This document shows positions 35,897 to 47,614 of a stretch of DNA of 64,000 nucleotides, piece after piece. Source of the stretch: Volvox africanus. Its lineage: Eukaryota; Chlorophyta; Chlorophyceae; Chlamydomonadales; Volvocaceae. The notes under the pieces are model-generated. The model was not told where the DNA came from. It searched no databases and saw only the letters and a program-made list of their open reading frames with translations. The stretch covers positions 5,023,501 through 5,087,500 of the forward strand of contig BSDZ01000080.1 in the NCBI GenBank assembly GCA_030268105.1. Reading direction: 5' to 3'. The first letter of the stretch is position 1. Each line of letters begins with the position of its first letter. The position numbers were made by a program, and so were the translations under genes.

Positions 35897-38800
35897 ATGG
35901 CGCTCGGACAGCAGCTGCTGCAGCGGCTTGCAGGCGAATCGTCGCTAGGCCGACGACGCGTCTACCCGCTGCCGACGAGCCACACGCAACGCGTGCCGCA
36001 TATTGCGGGCCGACTCAACACTCCATGCACCCTTTGGGGCCGTAATTGTGTGGGATCGACCTTGTCACTTGCCGCTACCGCCGGCTCCCGGGCAAGCACC
36101 CCCAGTGCAGCAACGCAGCAGCAGCCTGGCCATGGGCTTGTAGGAACCCTACCCTTCAACGAGGTGCGAAAATATCATCCAAATTAACTCCTATCCAATG
36201 CAATGTATCATACGTCCTGCCCGCGCCCCCGTAGAACGAGTATGTAGAGGTCGGCCAGATAGTGGGAGCGCACGGAGTAAGGGGGGCCCTGCGACTGGAG
36301 TTGTCTACCGACCAGCCAGCTGAGAGATTTCGCGCGGGAAGGAGGTGAGCCAGCGCCAGCCCGGCGAGAAGGGCAAATACGATGTGGACATTGACGAGTG
36401 CAAACGAGGAGAAAGAAGAGAGAGGGGGGGCTGCAGAAGATGCTGCAAACTCGACCACAGATCCGACAGTCCTTGTCTCTTATCTCGCCGCCTGGTAAAG
36501 CTGTTGTAGAATCCATCAGCTTCAGTTTGCAAGTGCTGACGTTGCGATGCAACACAGCGTGTTTCGTGATGCCTGAACATCGCCCGGCCATGCCTTACAT
36601 ATCTTGGAGCTGCTCACTCTTTTAAACCACACAGACTGTACCTGCTGCCTCCATCAGCACGGGGACGCGACAACAGGACTGAACCCCAGGAGCCAGTCCT
36701 CATCGCGGTGGGTAGTGCATGGTAGATTTGCTTAGTTGCCGTTACATGTCCTTTACGTACTTTATGTGGTACTGGAAGGGAATGTATGGAGATGTCGTCA
36801 CCTGCACGTCACGCCCTCAACACAAGAAGGGGAGTGATGGTTTTCCATTCTTTTTTAGTTCGGTGCAAAGCCCTGGGTTTGCGGGGCGGCTTGCGGTTCA
36901 ACTGCATATAGGCCGTGGCTTGCCCTACGTCGAAACCTTGGCCCTTTGCCTTTGGCTTCTCCGGGGTGCGGGTTTTCGCAGGTGACTGCTCAGGGCGCCA
37001 AGATGCGACCCATGGGGAAGGGCGAGGAGACGTGGATGGTGGACCTGGAGGAGGTCACCACCCGGACACAGGTAGTGGGAGTATAAGCGCATTGGGTGGT
37101 GGAGGCACGGAAGGACGGCGCTTGTGATGTTCATTTCACCGATGGTCGTTGTCGGGTTTGTCCCTACCACGAGTCATCTGTTGTACGTATCACTCGAGGG
37201 GCTGGTTCTGATAATGCGGTGTTGCTACCGCCATGCTTTATGGCATGTATCACTCCACACCTATTATGCCATGGGGTCTCATGCGTACGGTATACACGGT
37301 CGTAACAAAACACAAACTGCAATTGTCCCCCGTCACTACTTCACGGAACGAATTCCATGCATGCGCGTGTCGCTGCGGCTTTCACATCGTGTATGTTTTG
37401 CCTCGACGAGGGCTCGCAGCTTTGGAGCCCGCAGTCACCAGCTCCTCCCCGTCTCTCGATGGAGAATTGTGAGTACTAAATGCATCCTCTCAGGGTGGGC
37501 CCTACCTCGCCACACCGGCCGTATTTCCCCAGGCGGAGCAGCTTCGTGGTTACGTTTTGTACTGCGCGGCGGCTGACCGTGGAGCGCTCCGAGACCCCGA
37601 TGAGTTCTATGTTACCGACATCATTGGCTGCACTGTCACCGACCAGGTATTTGTAGTTGTACGTCTCGCCTGATGACCTGTCTTCGTGCGTCGAGTACGT
37701 CTGAGTACGTCTGAGTACGTCTCTTCTATCGGCCCGATAGCCCGACCCAGTTACCAGGAATCAGCATTAGTGGCCCACCGAGCCCCGGTACCCATTCAAC
37801 CGGCGTATGTCGCCCTGGTCTAGCCCAGACTGAACAGTGCCTCCTCTTTTTCCCTGACCTATGAGAGCTATGCCCCTCCTTTTCCATTGCTTTTGCATTT
37901 ACCCTTTCAGTTTTTAATCGTTTTGGATTAGTTTTAAAACATTTTGCCACTATTTTGTGTGCTTTTCTCATCTCTGCCGTTTGAAGGTGACCCGGCGTAT
38001 GTTGGGCTTGGTCGTAGATGTGTACGGCGGTACGGGCACTCATGACACGTTACGGGTCAAGCTGCGGGCCAACGAGGAGGATATCCTCAACTCCAGGATC
38101 CGGTGGGTGTAGGTGGCTGAAAGGGAATCGGTTTGTGGCCCTTCTGCGGCCCCTTAAAAAGGGTTGCGTTGGACTCGGGCGGCGTATCGAGCGCCACTGC
38201 GGACTGATGTAGGTGTGGAGGTGCGCTCCGGATGTTCCGGAGACAACCAACAGCCTGTCGGGATCCTTGTGCGCTGGGTCGCCCGCATTTTGTTTTCTAG
38301 CCAGGAGCAGTGCCGGGCGGCGGCTGTGTAGGGCGTTGTGCCATGCTTGAAGAGGGGTTGTCTCCCAACTCCGTCATTCCTGACCCCTTCTCCCGGAAAT
38401 TTCATATGGTCACAATGTGGTCCTATAAGGGTGGTGTGAAGTATTATCCACGTGGTTCGTACATCAGCCGCTGTCATTGTGGATAAAACGTCGTGGAGAA
38501 CTTCAATATACTCGCATGGTTTGCTCATAACCGGCAACTAGTATTAACAAGCAATAATAAAAGGATGTTTAGGTACTAGGGAAAAACGGTATAACTTGTT
38601 AAGTTTACAATCTGGCCTGGACATCCCGGACATCCCGGTCGACGTAGCCCGGGCACGCCGTGAAGCACCAGCACCAGCACCAGCAGAGCACACGTCGGCA
38701 TGGGCCGCAGACGTAAGGAAATTTTTGAGACATACATCCTCAAATGTATGACCTTTCTAACCTTTAAACTTTCGACCTTAATTTTTATGTTTTAAAAACA

Positions 38801-39710
38801 TAAGCATCATTCGGCCTTGCCCATGCCTTCTGCGCCCTTGAACCTGTGACAACTTGACCCTTGACCTGCGCAGCTACGGGAATGCACCCTAGACTATGCG
38901 TCCCTTGCTCAGCGCCTATCTTCTTCCTGCCGTCTCCGGTCCCCTCCCCCCAGGTACTGCATGATTCCATTTGCCAAGGCTATCTGCCCCGTGTTGGACC
39001 TGAGCAAGCGGACGCTGGAGGTGGCTCCCCCGGAAGGGCTAATCGAGCTGGTGACGGAGGAGAAGCTGATGAAGGTGGGTGGATGACGAATTTGCGAATT
39101 ACGATGGCAAATGACGGAGGGTTTGAGGTTGCTGCAGATGATGCGTGGGATTGGCCCATATGGGCATGCGGTGCAGAGATGAGATATGAACAAAACAGGC
39201 CAGGAGACGCATGACTTGATGAGTTGTGCCCGCTGTTGGTCGCGTACTCAAAACTTTTGGGCCCGTTGATCTGTGAGCATACCGTGACCCTCTCCAGCGA
39301 TGGCTCTCAAGCACGATAAGACCTGAACTTGTCAGGCTGGGTGATGCTCCAGTCAGTGCTTGAGTTCAGCCAGCATGTGAGCCTAAGCGCTTACTGAGAC
39401 ATGGCGCAATATGTCAGAAGTACCGTGCCCCCTCTCACGGTTCCCACACGTTACACAGCCGCTTTCCGATGCGGTCAAGGCGCAGAAACTGGCGCAGCTG
39501 CGAGAGTTGCAGGCGCAGGAAGCATTGCTGCAGCCGTCACCCCAGCCGCAGAAAACGGAGGGCGATGAGGGGGAAGACGAGGAGGATGGCCACGGGCATG
39601 AGGAGTGGACTCAGCAGGGCGGAGAGGGGTTTGCTGGTGTAAGGCGAGGCCGGCGACCCGCACTGCGGAAGCGGCCCGGTAGCTTGCGGCTGGGTCGGCG
39701 AAGGGAGTAG
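35897..39710 (+). CDS. rimM: plastid-targeted RimM-like 16S rRNA processing factor
   Basis: RimM binds ribosomal protein S19 and helps mature the 30S subunit; plants carry a nuclear copy for the chloroplast. Eight exons keep phase: 35897-36163, 36235-36344, 36635-36707, 36982-37071, 37533-37646, 37987-38102, 38954-39074 and 39459-39710, giving 380 residues. The first ~85 residues are rich in Arg, Ser, Thr and Ala and nearly free of acid, as in an organelle transit peptide. Then come the RimM N-terminal domain (VEVGQIVGAHGVRGALRLEL, FRAGRRLYLLPP), the PRC-barrel part (DEFYVTDIIGCTVTD, LGLVVDVYGGTGTHDTLRV) and the C-terminal IPFAKAICPVLDLSKRTLEV with APPEGLIEL, as in plant RimM. The tail is charged. 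Chloroplast rather than mitochondrial targeting is inferred from the plant homologue. Confidence 0.9.
37693..37722. repeat. GAGTACGTCT triplicate in a rimM-like intron
   Basis: Three consecutive decamers in the intron following the exon that ends at 37646. Confidence 0.85.
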
Positions 39711-40811
39711 GCCCTGGGCGCTTAGCAAGGGACTTGCGGCGTACCCACCGTCTCATTGGATGCATCTGCCTGGTATCTCAGTAGTGAGCATGCGGCAGCT
39801 GGGTTCGCCGGTATTCACTGGCCTGCTTTGGCGCTCTCCGCCACTCATACCATGCATATGTCGTCCCTCCCTGTTAGGATTGTAAGGCCACTGAAGATGA
39901 AGAGATGTCCCAACATATGAATATTCCTGTGTCACTGTCAATTGAAAGCTTTGGAGAGGCAACCCACAAGCAGCACGGTAGTCGCAGTTTCACTGATTTC
40001 GGCAATGAACCGACCCTAAAACTCATCGTGGTGCGCCAGGCAATTCGTCACCTGTGTTCTTGAGGGCTCGGAGGCCCCTTCTCAGGTTCACCTACGGGGA
40101 TTTCCACGAAATATCGCACAATCGCATAAATCGGTACTGTGCTTTAAAGCGGCTTATGGAGTAAGATGATAGTGCTCAGCCGCGTCGACTTCACGGTACA
40201 TGAATGACGGTAGTGACGGTTTGGATTTGACTGGTTTCCAGTTTGGCTTCCCTTGCATCGCATTGTAAACTTCGAGGAGCATATTCATGACGCGCATTTT
40301 GTCGACTAATTAACCTCAAGGCTAACGAAAGCTATAGGCCTCCAGAAGATCCGACCTGGTGCCCCGAACAGCTTCATGCAAACTATGATAGAGAATGGAG
40401 ATAACAAAAATGGCGCAGGGCATCGTTTTGACAACAGTGGCAGTGTGTATTTGAATGCTCGGCTTTGAGTGATCTTTCATAATGCATGACTCATCTGGCC
40501 GTTTCGTATTTGCCTGCAAGCGATCAAGCAGGATTGAGGTACTCAGTCGCTCAGTTGTGATATGAATAAAATCACTAATTAATTGTAGGCCTTGAAAACG
40601 GCTAGAGGCATGCTTTCTCTTTCCCGCCTCCCTGCATGTACGATATTCGTGCATTTTTCTACTGCACATAAGTCCGGTCGCTGCATAATTTGCTTTGTGA
40701 GCGTTGTACTAAGTCGACTACAATTTTTATGCTCTCAGCCATCATTTGTGACCACGGAAATCGTTACGTAATTTGAATCTACCTCCCCGGCCGCAGCTAA
40801 CTGCTGTGATC
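39711..40811. other. intergenic region, rimM-like 3' end to M11 protease
   Basis: TGTAA at 39881-39885, about 170 bases after the rimM-like stop, is a good poly(A) signal candidate. The rest should carry the promoter of the protease gene. Only a minus-strand frame of 115 codons (40322-40669) is open, and it shows no known motif. Confidence 0.5.
39881..39885 (+). terminator. candidate TGTAA poly(A) signal of the rimM-like gene
   Basis: TGTAA, the volvocine poly(A) signal, lies about 170 bases downstream of the stop codon at 39708-39710 in the correct orientation. Confidence 0.5.
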
Positions 40812-43800
40812 ATGCACCGATCAACTTGTTTCTTGCTTACAGCCTTACTGGCCTTCACACATGCGAAGGCAGAGATTGGTGGGTGCCCAAAGCACGTGCG
40901 TTATGACGTCTTAAAGTGCCGCTTTATTTTACCGCTGTCTCCGGTAAATTTCGTAAATTCCGTTATGGATTCTGTGCCTTCTCTCCTTCAGGCATTGCTG
41001 AGGTTATGTCGGCCTTGTACGTAGACCGACGGTAAGTATCTTCTGAACTTGATAATGACGCACGTATCTGTTGGCCTTGAACAGGAATGAGACGTCGCTC
41101 CCCCCGCTGCCCGAGTTTCTGCAGTAACCCGCAATGCAACGGCATTCACATCAGCAAGGACTTCATTTATCTATCTCCCTCCGCTGAGATAACCAATACC
41201 TCTGCTTGGACGCAAGTGATTGAGGGAGACAACCTGCCGTCGAAGTACAACGTGAGCTATAGAGTGCAGCACCAAAGCCGCGATACGTTTTCTCCGATAC
41301 ATACCCTACCTGATCAGCTCAACTTTATCCCAGACCAATTCATCTGAGATCTCTACCAAACATACATCCTGTCACGGCGTTATCATGTTACGTCATCGTA
41401 TTCGTACGTGTTCGTACTATTCCAACCGCAGGTACGAACGGGTGACAAGATCAGGGTTACCTACAGCAATGCCACCAACTCCACTGGCGCCCGCCGGCTG
41501 CTGTCAAGTCCGGCTCCGGTCCTGGAGTCCATTGAAGTCATCCAAGAGTCGGTGCCTCACGAGATTTACACGGGCACTCAGATTCGGGTCAAGAGTATGA
41601 TCTACATCATTCAGACGTGCGGCTGGGAGCCCTCCGCCACTGTGGACGTGAGTATAACAAGTGGGGGTTTCGGAGCGCTTGACGGGGTTTCGATTCACGG
41701 CTTCCGAATCGTGAGGAATCGGTGTAGTTGTACCATGTGACCATTTCGTCATGATGAGACTGAAAGTGGTCAGCCAACGGATGAATGTGGACCTCCTTTA
41801 CGTCTGACGGGGCATTCGTCATGGAGGTTCTCAGTGCTCCCCGATGCCTGGATGTTCCGTACTGCCATAACAGCCATGTATGGCCATATAGCCATCATTT
41901 GACTTCTCGATTGTGACGGCGGTGGACTGCATACCCCTTAGCAGTACTTCCCCTCAGAGCGGCCCCGCTGTTCCTTTCCGTCCCCCAACAGCAACTGCGC
42001 AAAATGTTTTTCGAGGCCAACAACAGCATTTCGGGCTACCACACCAACTGCAGCTACGGGAAAGTAACGTATGACTCTTCAGAGAACTTCATTTTTGGAC
42101 CCGTTGAGGTGCGCGCAACGACCCTACAGGTGTCGGGGTACGTAGGCTGCAAGGACCATTCAGGCAGTTTGCATCGGATAGGTGAACCGTTTTGTCAGCG
42201 GTTCGTCGGTCATTGACCGTAGGGCTTCCTGGCGGAATAGTCTTTCAGACACTTAGGGTTTCGTTAATGAGGGCGCAAGGATCTCTTTAGGTCGCTTCAC
42301 AGTTGGCACGGAATCGTCCGCCGTTGTTACTGACTAAGAGTTTCGTTCAGTACGTTCCTCGCCTCGTCATCATTCTCGTCGTCACCCCTGCTGGTTGATC
42401 TCGCTCATACGCCTCGCCGCTGGCAGGTTCCTTGCAACGGCACAGTGTCCAACGGCTTCCTGACGTATGCGTACGATGGTTCCAAAAACTGTGGCGCCGC
42501 TGAGCAGTTTGCTTGGCGTGTGACCGCTGAAAAAGCTGCGCGCGATGTAAGTCTGTTATCGTGTATCCTTTTGCTTGGCGTGTGACCGCTGAAAAAGCTG
42601 CGGGTTATCGTGTATCCGCCCACGCCTAATGTCTGAGTTGTGGAGCGTCGCCAAATAGCCTAAAGCGACTTGGCTTCTTCAATCTTTGCCGGAACTCACT
42701 GAAACATCTTCCTGGTGGGCGGGCGGCTTTTGCGCTCCTCGGAAAGTACCATGTCAACATCGCCGGAGACCTAGAAGGGGGTGCAAGCCATGGCTTTGTA
42801 CGAGTATCCTTGTGCTTGTTGGTCCATGCACCGGGGAATCCTTCCGGGGTGCAGCATTTGCAATACTTGTTTCGGAGCTGAACCCCGATTTTGCCCTCAT
42901 CCCCCGGTAATGAACCGCTTCCCCCTTCCTCTCGTTTCCGTAGGCTGGCTACGGGCCGTTCTTCGACAACACCACCCGTCGCCGCATCGTGCACATCCTG
43001 CCCAAGGAGGTGAGGTTAGGAAACTGTCCAATTTTTCGAACGACCGATTTGAAGTGGGAGGGAGCCGTATTTAACAGGATGTGCATGGATTTATGCAACG
43101 CCGCAACCTTGAGCGCTTCTCCTCATCAACACTCTTGTGCCTCGCTGCAGGTCGGTTGCGCCTGGGCCGGTCTCGGCTCCGTCGGGTGCGGTGGCAGCAC
43201 CTGCACCGTCTACATCAAGGGCGGCTACGCGCTCAGTCTGACAGTTAACATGCACGAGCTGGGCCACACCCAGGGGCTCAGCCATGCTGGCCAAGGATAT
43301 GACGAGGTGGGGTGAGCCGAATGAAGGATTTCGGCAGCCTAACTCGCCTCTTTTGCTATTGCTGGTCTGTAAAACCAGGCGCAGTCAATCAGTGCAAAAT
43401 CCTTCGCCGTGAGTAGATCGTGTCACCGGGGTCCATGAGCTCGGTGAGGCTGAGACGTGCTAACTAACGTTGTAAGCCCCATTGTAAGTAAAGTGCATTT
43501 TCAGCACTCCACTGTCAGCTTGAGCCCATCCATTAGTTGTTTCTGCCCAGGTGTGTCCCTTCCGATCGCTTCTGCCACCGCCGCAGTACGGTGACTACTC
43601 CGACGTCATGGGCACTGCCTCTACCGAGGGCTACCTCTGCATGAACGTGGGCAACCAGTTTCGTATTGGCTGGAACAGTTTGTTGGCCAACCTTTACCCC
43701 AACAACACCAACAACCCCGGCAATACGGGATTCCCAGGACGATGGGTCATTCCAGCTACCAACCGTACGGACGTCAACGCACTGTACCTGAATTACTCAA

Positions 43801-45401
43801 CGCCGGGCGCGCGGCTTCCTAACATGTTCGTCAGTTTCCGCACGCGCAGTCCGCAGTACGATAATGTCATGCCGGCGAATCTGATAAACAAGGTACGAAA
43901 GTCGAAAGTAGGTCTCCACTCCCACAGGGGAAATCGCACGGGCCTTGGTATCTGTATTTATCAAGGGTCGCTGGGTGCCGTGCAACTCGAGAGTGGTCAA
44001 CTGCTGAGTGTGGTTGTATGTCCGGGGTTTTGGTTGGGGCATGGAGAACCGCGGGAAGTAGCATCTCGGCGTTTGAGGCGATAACTTTTGTAGCTGAGTG
44101 AGTGCTACTTACCGCGGGTTGCACTGCTTAACCCTAGCACATCACGGTCACCATCATGCCAAATTGGCGCGTAGGTCTTCGTTCACCAGTTCAACGGCAC
44201 GGCGTCGGATCGCGACTACAACCGCACGCTGCTGGTGGCGATCCTGGTCACCAACGCAGTTTATACGAGCCCGTTTCTAGATCGCAAGTGGGTTTGTCAT
44301 ACTTGGCTCTGAAACCGGAAGCCGCGAAAAATCCACTTGCACTCACCTGTTTCAGGAGCCGCCAAGTTCCAGTCCATCTGAAGTTCTGTTTCGCAGTTGC
44401 CTTGCGTGTGGTGGTGGTGGAGGGGGCTGGGGAAGGAGTCGGCTGGGTCTGTCGATGTAGCGGTTCCCTTACCCCTGTTCCCTGGTCTTTACATGCGCAC
44501 CCCGCCTGGACACAATGTTGCGCTTGACCCCACAGCAACGACAAGGATGTGGGCGGCGGCGTAAAGATTCGCGTCGTGAGCATCACTGCGGGTGTGAGCG
44601 CTACTGTTGAATTCTGCCGCTTCACACAGCTGGTGGAAACTGTCTGCGATGACGGCATCGACAACGATTGTAAGTTTAAGCTATCCGCCTGCCCTGTATT
44701 CCCTAAGCATTAGAGCCGAATTAGAATGCAGGGTCGTGCAGCTGCGCAACATGCATTGCTTGTCCTTGTCCATTGCCTTTTTCTGCATGCAATCAGTTTG
44801 CTCGTATGTCATGGCTTCAGCTTCTGCTCGTCCATGGACAGGTTCCCTTGCCGGTAATTACAAAGGAGTATCCCTGGCCTGTGTGTTCCCTTTCCTTGGT
44901 TCGTATGTAATGCTTCCCCGGCATCAAGGTGACGGACTGGTGGACTCGGATGACCCAAACTGCATGTCATCACCGCCACCCGGGCCCCCATTACCGCCCA
45001 GCGCGCCGTTTCCACCGCCAAGCCCTCCACCCAGCCCAAGTCCGCCGAAATCCCCGCCTCCGTCCCCACCAAGCCCACGGCTGCCACCCAGTCCACGGCC
45101 GCCTCCCAATCCACGGCCGCCCCCACCAAATCCGTCCCCTCCGCGCCTGCCACCCAGTCCGCCGCCGTCCCCGCCGCCCAGGCCACCGTCGCCCCCGCCG
45201 AGTCCCTCACCACCTCCGCCGAATCCCTCACCACCTCCGCCGTCAAGTCCGCCGCCACCGCCGCCACCACCACCTCCACCACCCCGGCCTCCACCATCGC
45301 CGCCGAGCCCACGCCCGCCGAGGCCACCCCCTGTCCCTAAGCCGCCACCAAAGCCGCTTCCGCCGCCAAAGCCAATGCCGCCGCCGCGTCCGCCGCCATA
45401 G
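40812..45401 (+). CDS. gametolysin-type (peptidase M11) secreted metalloprotease with hydroxyproline-type tail
   Basis: M11 enzymes are zinc proteases that digest volvocine cell walls or extracellular matrix. Exons: 40812-40878, 40992-41031, 41085/41092-41251, 41432-41647, 41992-42108, 42427-42546, 42944-43009, 43151-43306, 43587-43892, 44175-44287, 44536-44669 and 44929-45401. The start gives a signal peptide (MHRSTCFLLTALLAFTHA). The zinc site HELGHTQGLSH (43253-43285) is a complete HExxHxxGxxH, followed by a metzincin-like Met segment YSDVMG at the start of the next exon; classical gametolysin has Q in place of the first H. Before the tail sits DGIDNDCDGLVDSDDPNC, resembling the MopE-type metal-binding motif. 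The last exon encodes about 145 residues of Ser-Pro/Pro repeats, expected to be hydroxylated and arabinosylated for wall anchoring. Exon 3 has a frame problem described in the findings. Confidence 0.87.
42508..42617 (+). repeat. partial duplication of exon 6 end and donor region
   Basis: The 33-base end of the M11 exon 6 coding sequence (42508-42540) is repeated exactly at 42570-42602 inside the following intron, and the adjoining 14-base intron segment GTTATCGTGTATCC at 42555-42568 recurs at 42604-42617. The second copy lacks the bases that hold the splice donor (GATGTAAGT), so it should stay intronic. Confidence 0.85.
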
Positions 45402-45787
45402 CGGCCTCCCACTGTATGAATGCATTCGCGACCATCCGTCCCAAGGGCATGGACGCATTCTGGGCTGTCAACACATGGACAGGCCAAGAGCCGGTGATCA
45501 GCAACTGTTTTGTTGCGGAGATTCCTATGGGAGTATTGTTTTGCTTTCTTGCAAAGGTTGTCGTGTTGTAGGGATGGCTTCTGCACTGCTTGTGGGTTGC
45601 TGCTTTGGACGTTGAAAGGAGGTTAGTGCGCGACGCCACCATGCGAGGAATAATACTACTGAATACTAATACAGCGCATTAAAGGGCTCTGGGGAGCAGG
45701 CCGGGCTGCATACTAGGAAAGCTGGATGGGGCTTAGGTATCGCGTGTGTGACATGACACTCTGAATGAGACTTTCAGGTTGAGATTG

Positions 45788-45792
45788 TGTAA
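45788..45792 (+). terminator. candidate TGTAA poly(A) signal of the M11 protease gene
   Basis: TGTAA in the sense orientation about 390 bases after the stop codon, at a typical 3' UTR length for volvocine genes. Confidence 0.5.
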
Positions 45793-46639
45793 CCCTCCTC
45801 TGATTCCCTAATCTTCGCTTTCCCATTCGAGGAGGATGCTCACTGCATGCTAGAATAAACACACATGCGCATATGAAATGGTCGAAGCACACACCCCTAC
45901 TGCACATTCCGTCGATGCAGGTGCGCTCCGCCACCACAAAGGTGCGGCATTAAAGCAGTAAATATATAAGCGCTTCACTGGCTGTACGTTTCAATGTGTT
46001 ACCTGGTGGGGGCTCTGGGGCCCTTAGGTCCAGGACTGCATAGAGGTATCACATTAGCATCGGTGAAGGACGACTCCCAATGTACTACGCCTGCCCACCC
46101 TTACTTGAGGGTGTACTTGGGTGTACAAGGCCAGCCCCCTCCATGTACTTGGCCTGCCCACTAATAAGTAGCAGGCTACACCGCTTAGTACAGTCTTCGC
46201 TTGCGCACACATCCGACCATATTCCTGTCAAACGTGAACCGGTTCACAAAGCCCGTTACCAAATACTTCAGCGTGCCGGGTCTGACTGTCGGGTGCCACA
46301 AATTGGTCGGACGCATCTCGCATGCGAAAGGTCGCGGTAGAAAACCTGGGGAGTCAATGTTCCTTTGCTAGGAAAGGAAGAGCAACGTTCAATTTGCTTG
46401 CAAGTGCTCGTCGGTGCCTCGTCATCCGCCAACTTAGTAAGGCTTACTACTGGGCCCTGCGCTCTTCAGTATTAAGCATTTCACCACAAGGGGCGGGGAT
46501 GGAGGAAGCAGGGAGGAAAAATAGATGCTAAAGCACAGTTACGGAATTCCAACGCAATATAGTGAGGTATGATATCTATCTGGTTTTGTTCCTGTTCTTC
46601 CTATGGCCGAAACGGCGCGCATAGTGAAACAGTGCGTTC

Positions 46640-46662
46640 GATCGGTACATTTTGTACCGATC
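46640..46662. repeat. perfect 10-bp inverted repeat with 3-nt loop
   Basis: GATCGGTACA (46640-46649) and TGTACCGATC (46653-46662) form a perfect stem around TTT. It lies in the AT-richer patch upstream of the ORF at 46916. No protein-binding site of this sequence is known to me. Confidence 0.75.
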
Positions 46663-46915
46663 ATTTTGTACATTTTGTCCTTGAACCACTTATGGCCTTT
46701 TCCCATATTACAGCGGTATTACACTTGTAACGTGGGTCTTTTACATACTATTGTCCCCCTGAAACGGATTGTGGGCATACAAGACCAGTATTGTCTATAA
46801 GAAATAATTTTACACTGCGGCGTTTAATGATGATTCCCAGTTGATCGGGTTTGTTACCTGGATCACCAGGGCGTCCCAGGGTTCGCCACCACCTCTCAGC
46901 GTCACACGATAACCG

Positions 46916-47239
46916 ATGAAGAAAAGCGTTTATAAGGAAAACAGCGAAGTACAGTACAACAACCATAATACCGAAATGCAATCAAGTGACATCGTTACGG
47001 CAAACTTTATAAATTATGAGACTTTGCACCTGGATAATCGATTTTGGGCGGAAGTTTACAGTTTATTGCGGACAGATCGGCATATCGCCGGCCGAAATAC
47101 CATTTTAGAGCCTGGGCAACTCCATTTTGCCCAGTGGATGGCGGTGTTTGTTCCAGATAACATAAAGATAAATACTAAAGATAATGAAGTCATTGTTTTA
47201 CGCTGGGCTTTTGCTGCGGGCAAAGCTGAGGGGTTTTAA
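46916..47239 (+). CDS. AT-rich ORF of unknown origin
   Basis: A 107-codon frame starting MKKSVYKENSEV and ending WAFAAGKAEGF. Its codons are rich in A and T at third positions (many AAT, AAA, ATA, TTA), unlike the flanking algal genes and closer to the rickettsial block at the left of the window. The protein is soluble and mixed charged/aromatic (YETLHLDNRFWAEVYSLL), with no motif I recognise. It could be the remnant of a second transferred gene; it could also be a chance frame in an AT-rich patch. Confidence 0.3.
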   Translation: MKKSVYKENSEVQYNNHNTEMQSSDIVTANFINYETLHLDNRFWAEVYSLLRTDRHIAGRNTILEPGQLHFAQWMAVFVPDNIKINTKDNEVIVLRWAFAAGKAEGF

Positions 47240-47614
47240 GCTCCTCGCAGCTGAAGTCATGACGCCTTCTCTAATTATGTAAGGAATTTTCCTTTATAAT
47301 TTTACAATTTAAACGGCGCATTTTAATCTCACGTACCATAACCGTCATTTGCAGGCTGGTAACCTTCACTTTGGGCTGGGCTATTTCGTCACTCGACCGT
47401 TTCCAGGTACTAACTCGGTCCTTTGCCTTTCAAAAATTGGTTCATTGCATGTCGGGCATGGTAGAATGGTTGAATTGCCTGCGTGTCTCTCGAAGCGGCT
47501 CCCCAAATGTCTCTCCCATCCAAATTTTCGCTATTTCATTAACATCGCCTTCACGCCCCCACTAACAACTCTTCTCTCCTGACCCATATTGTCTCTTCCA
47601 CATGGCACCGTCAG

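Larger units (their letters stand above)
45402..47614. other. intergenic region between M11 protease and ABCA-type gene
   Basis: TGTAA at 45788-45792, about 390 bases after the protease stop codon, is its likely poly(A) signal. From about 46540 to 47340 the sequence becomes noticeably more AT-rich and contains a perfect palindrome (46640-46662) and an ORF (46916-47239), both listed separately. The promoter, and perhaps an unseen first exon, of the ABC transporter should lie near the right end. Confidence 0.5.

Noticed and set aside
44809..45586. Long Gly-rich and Ala/Val-rich frames on the minus strand
   Set aside because: They are antisense shadows of the Pro/Ser-rich tail of the M11 protease; repeats keep every frame open.
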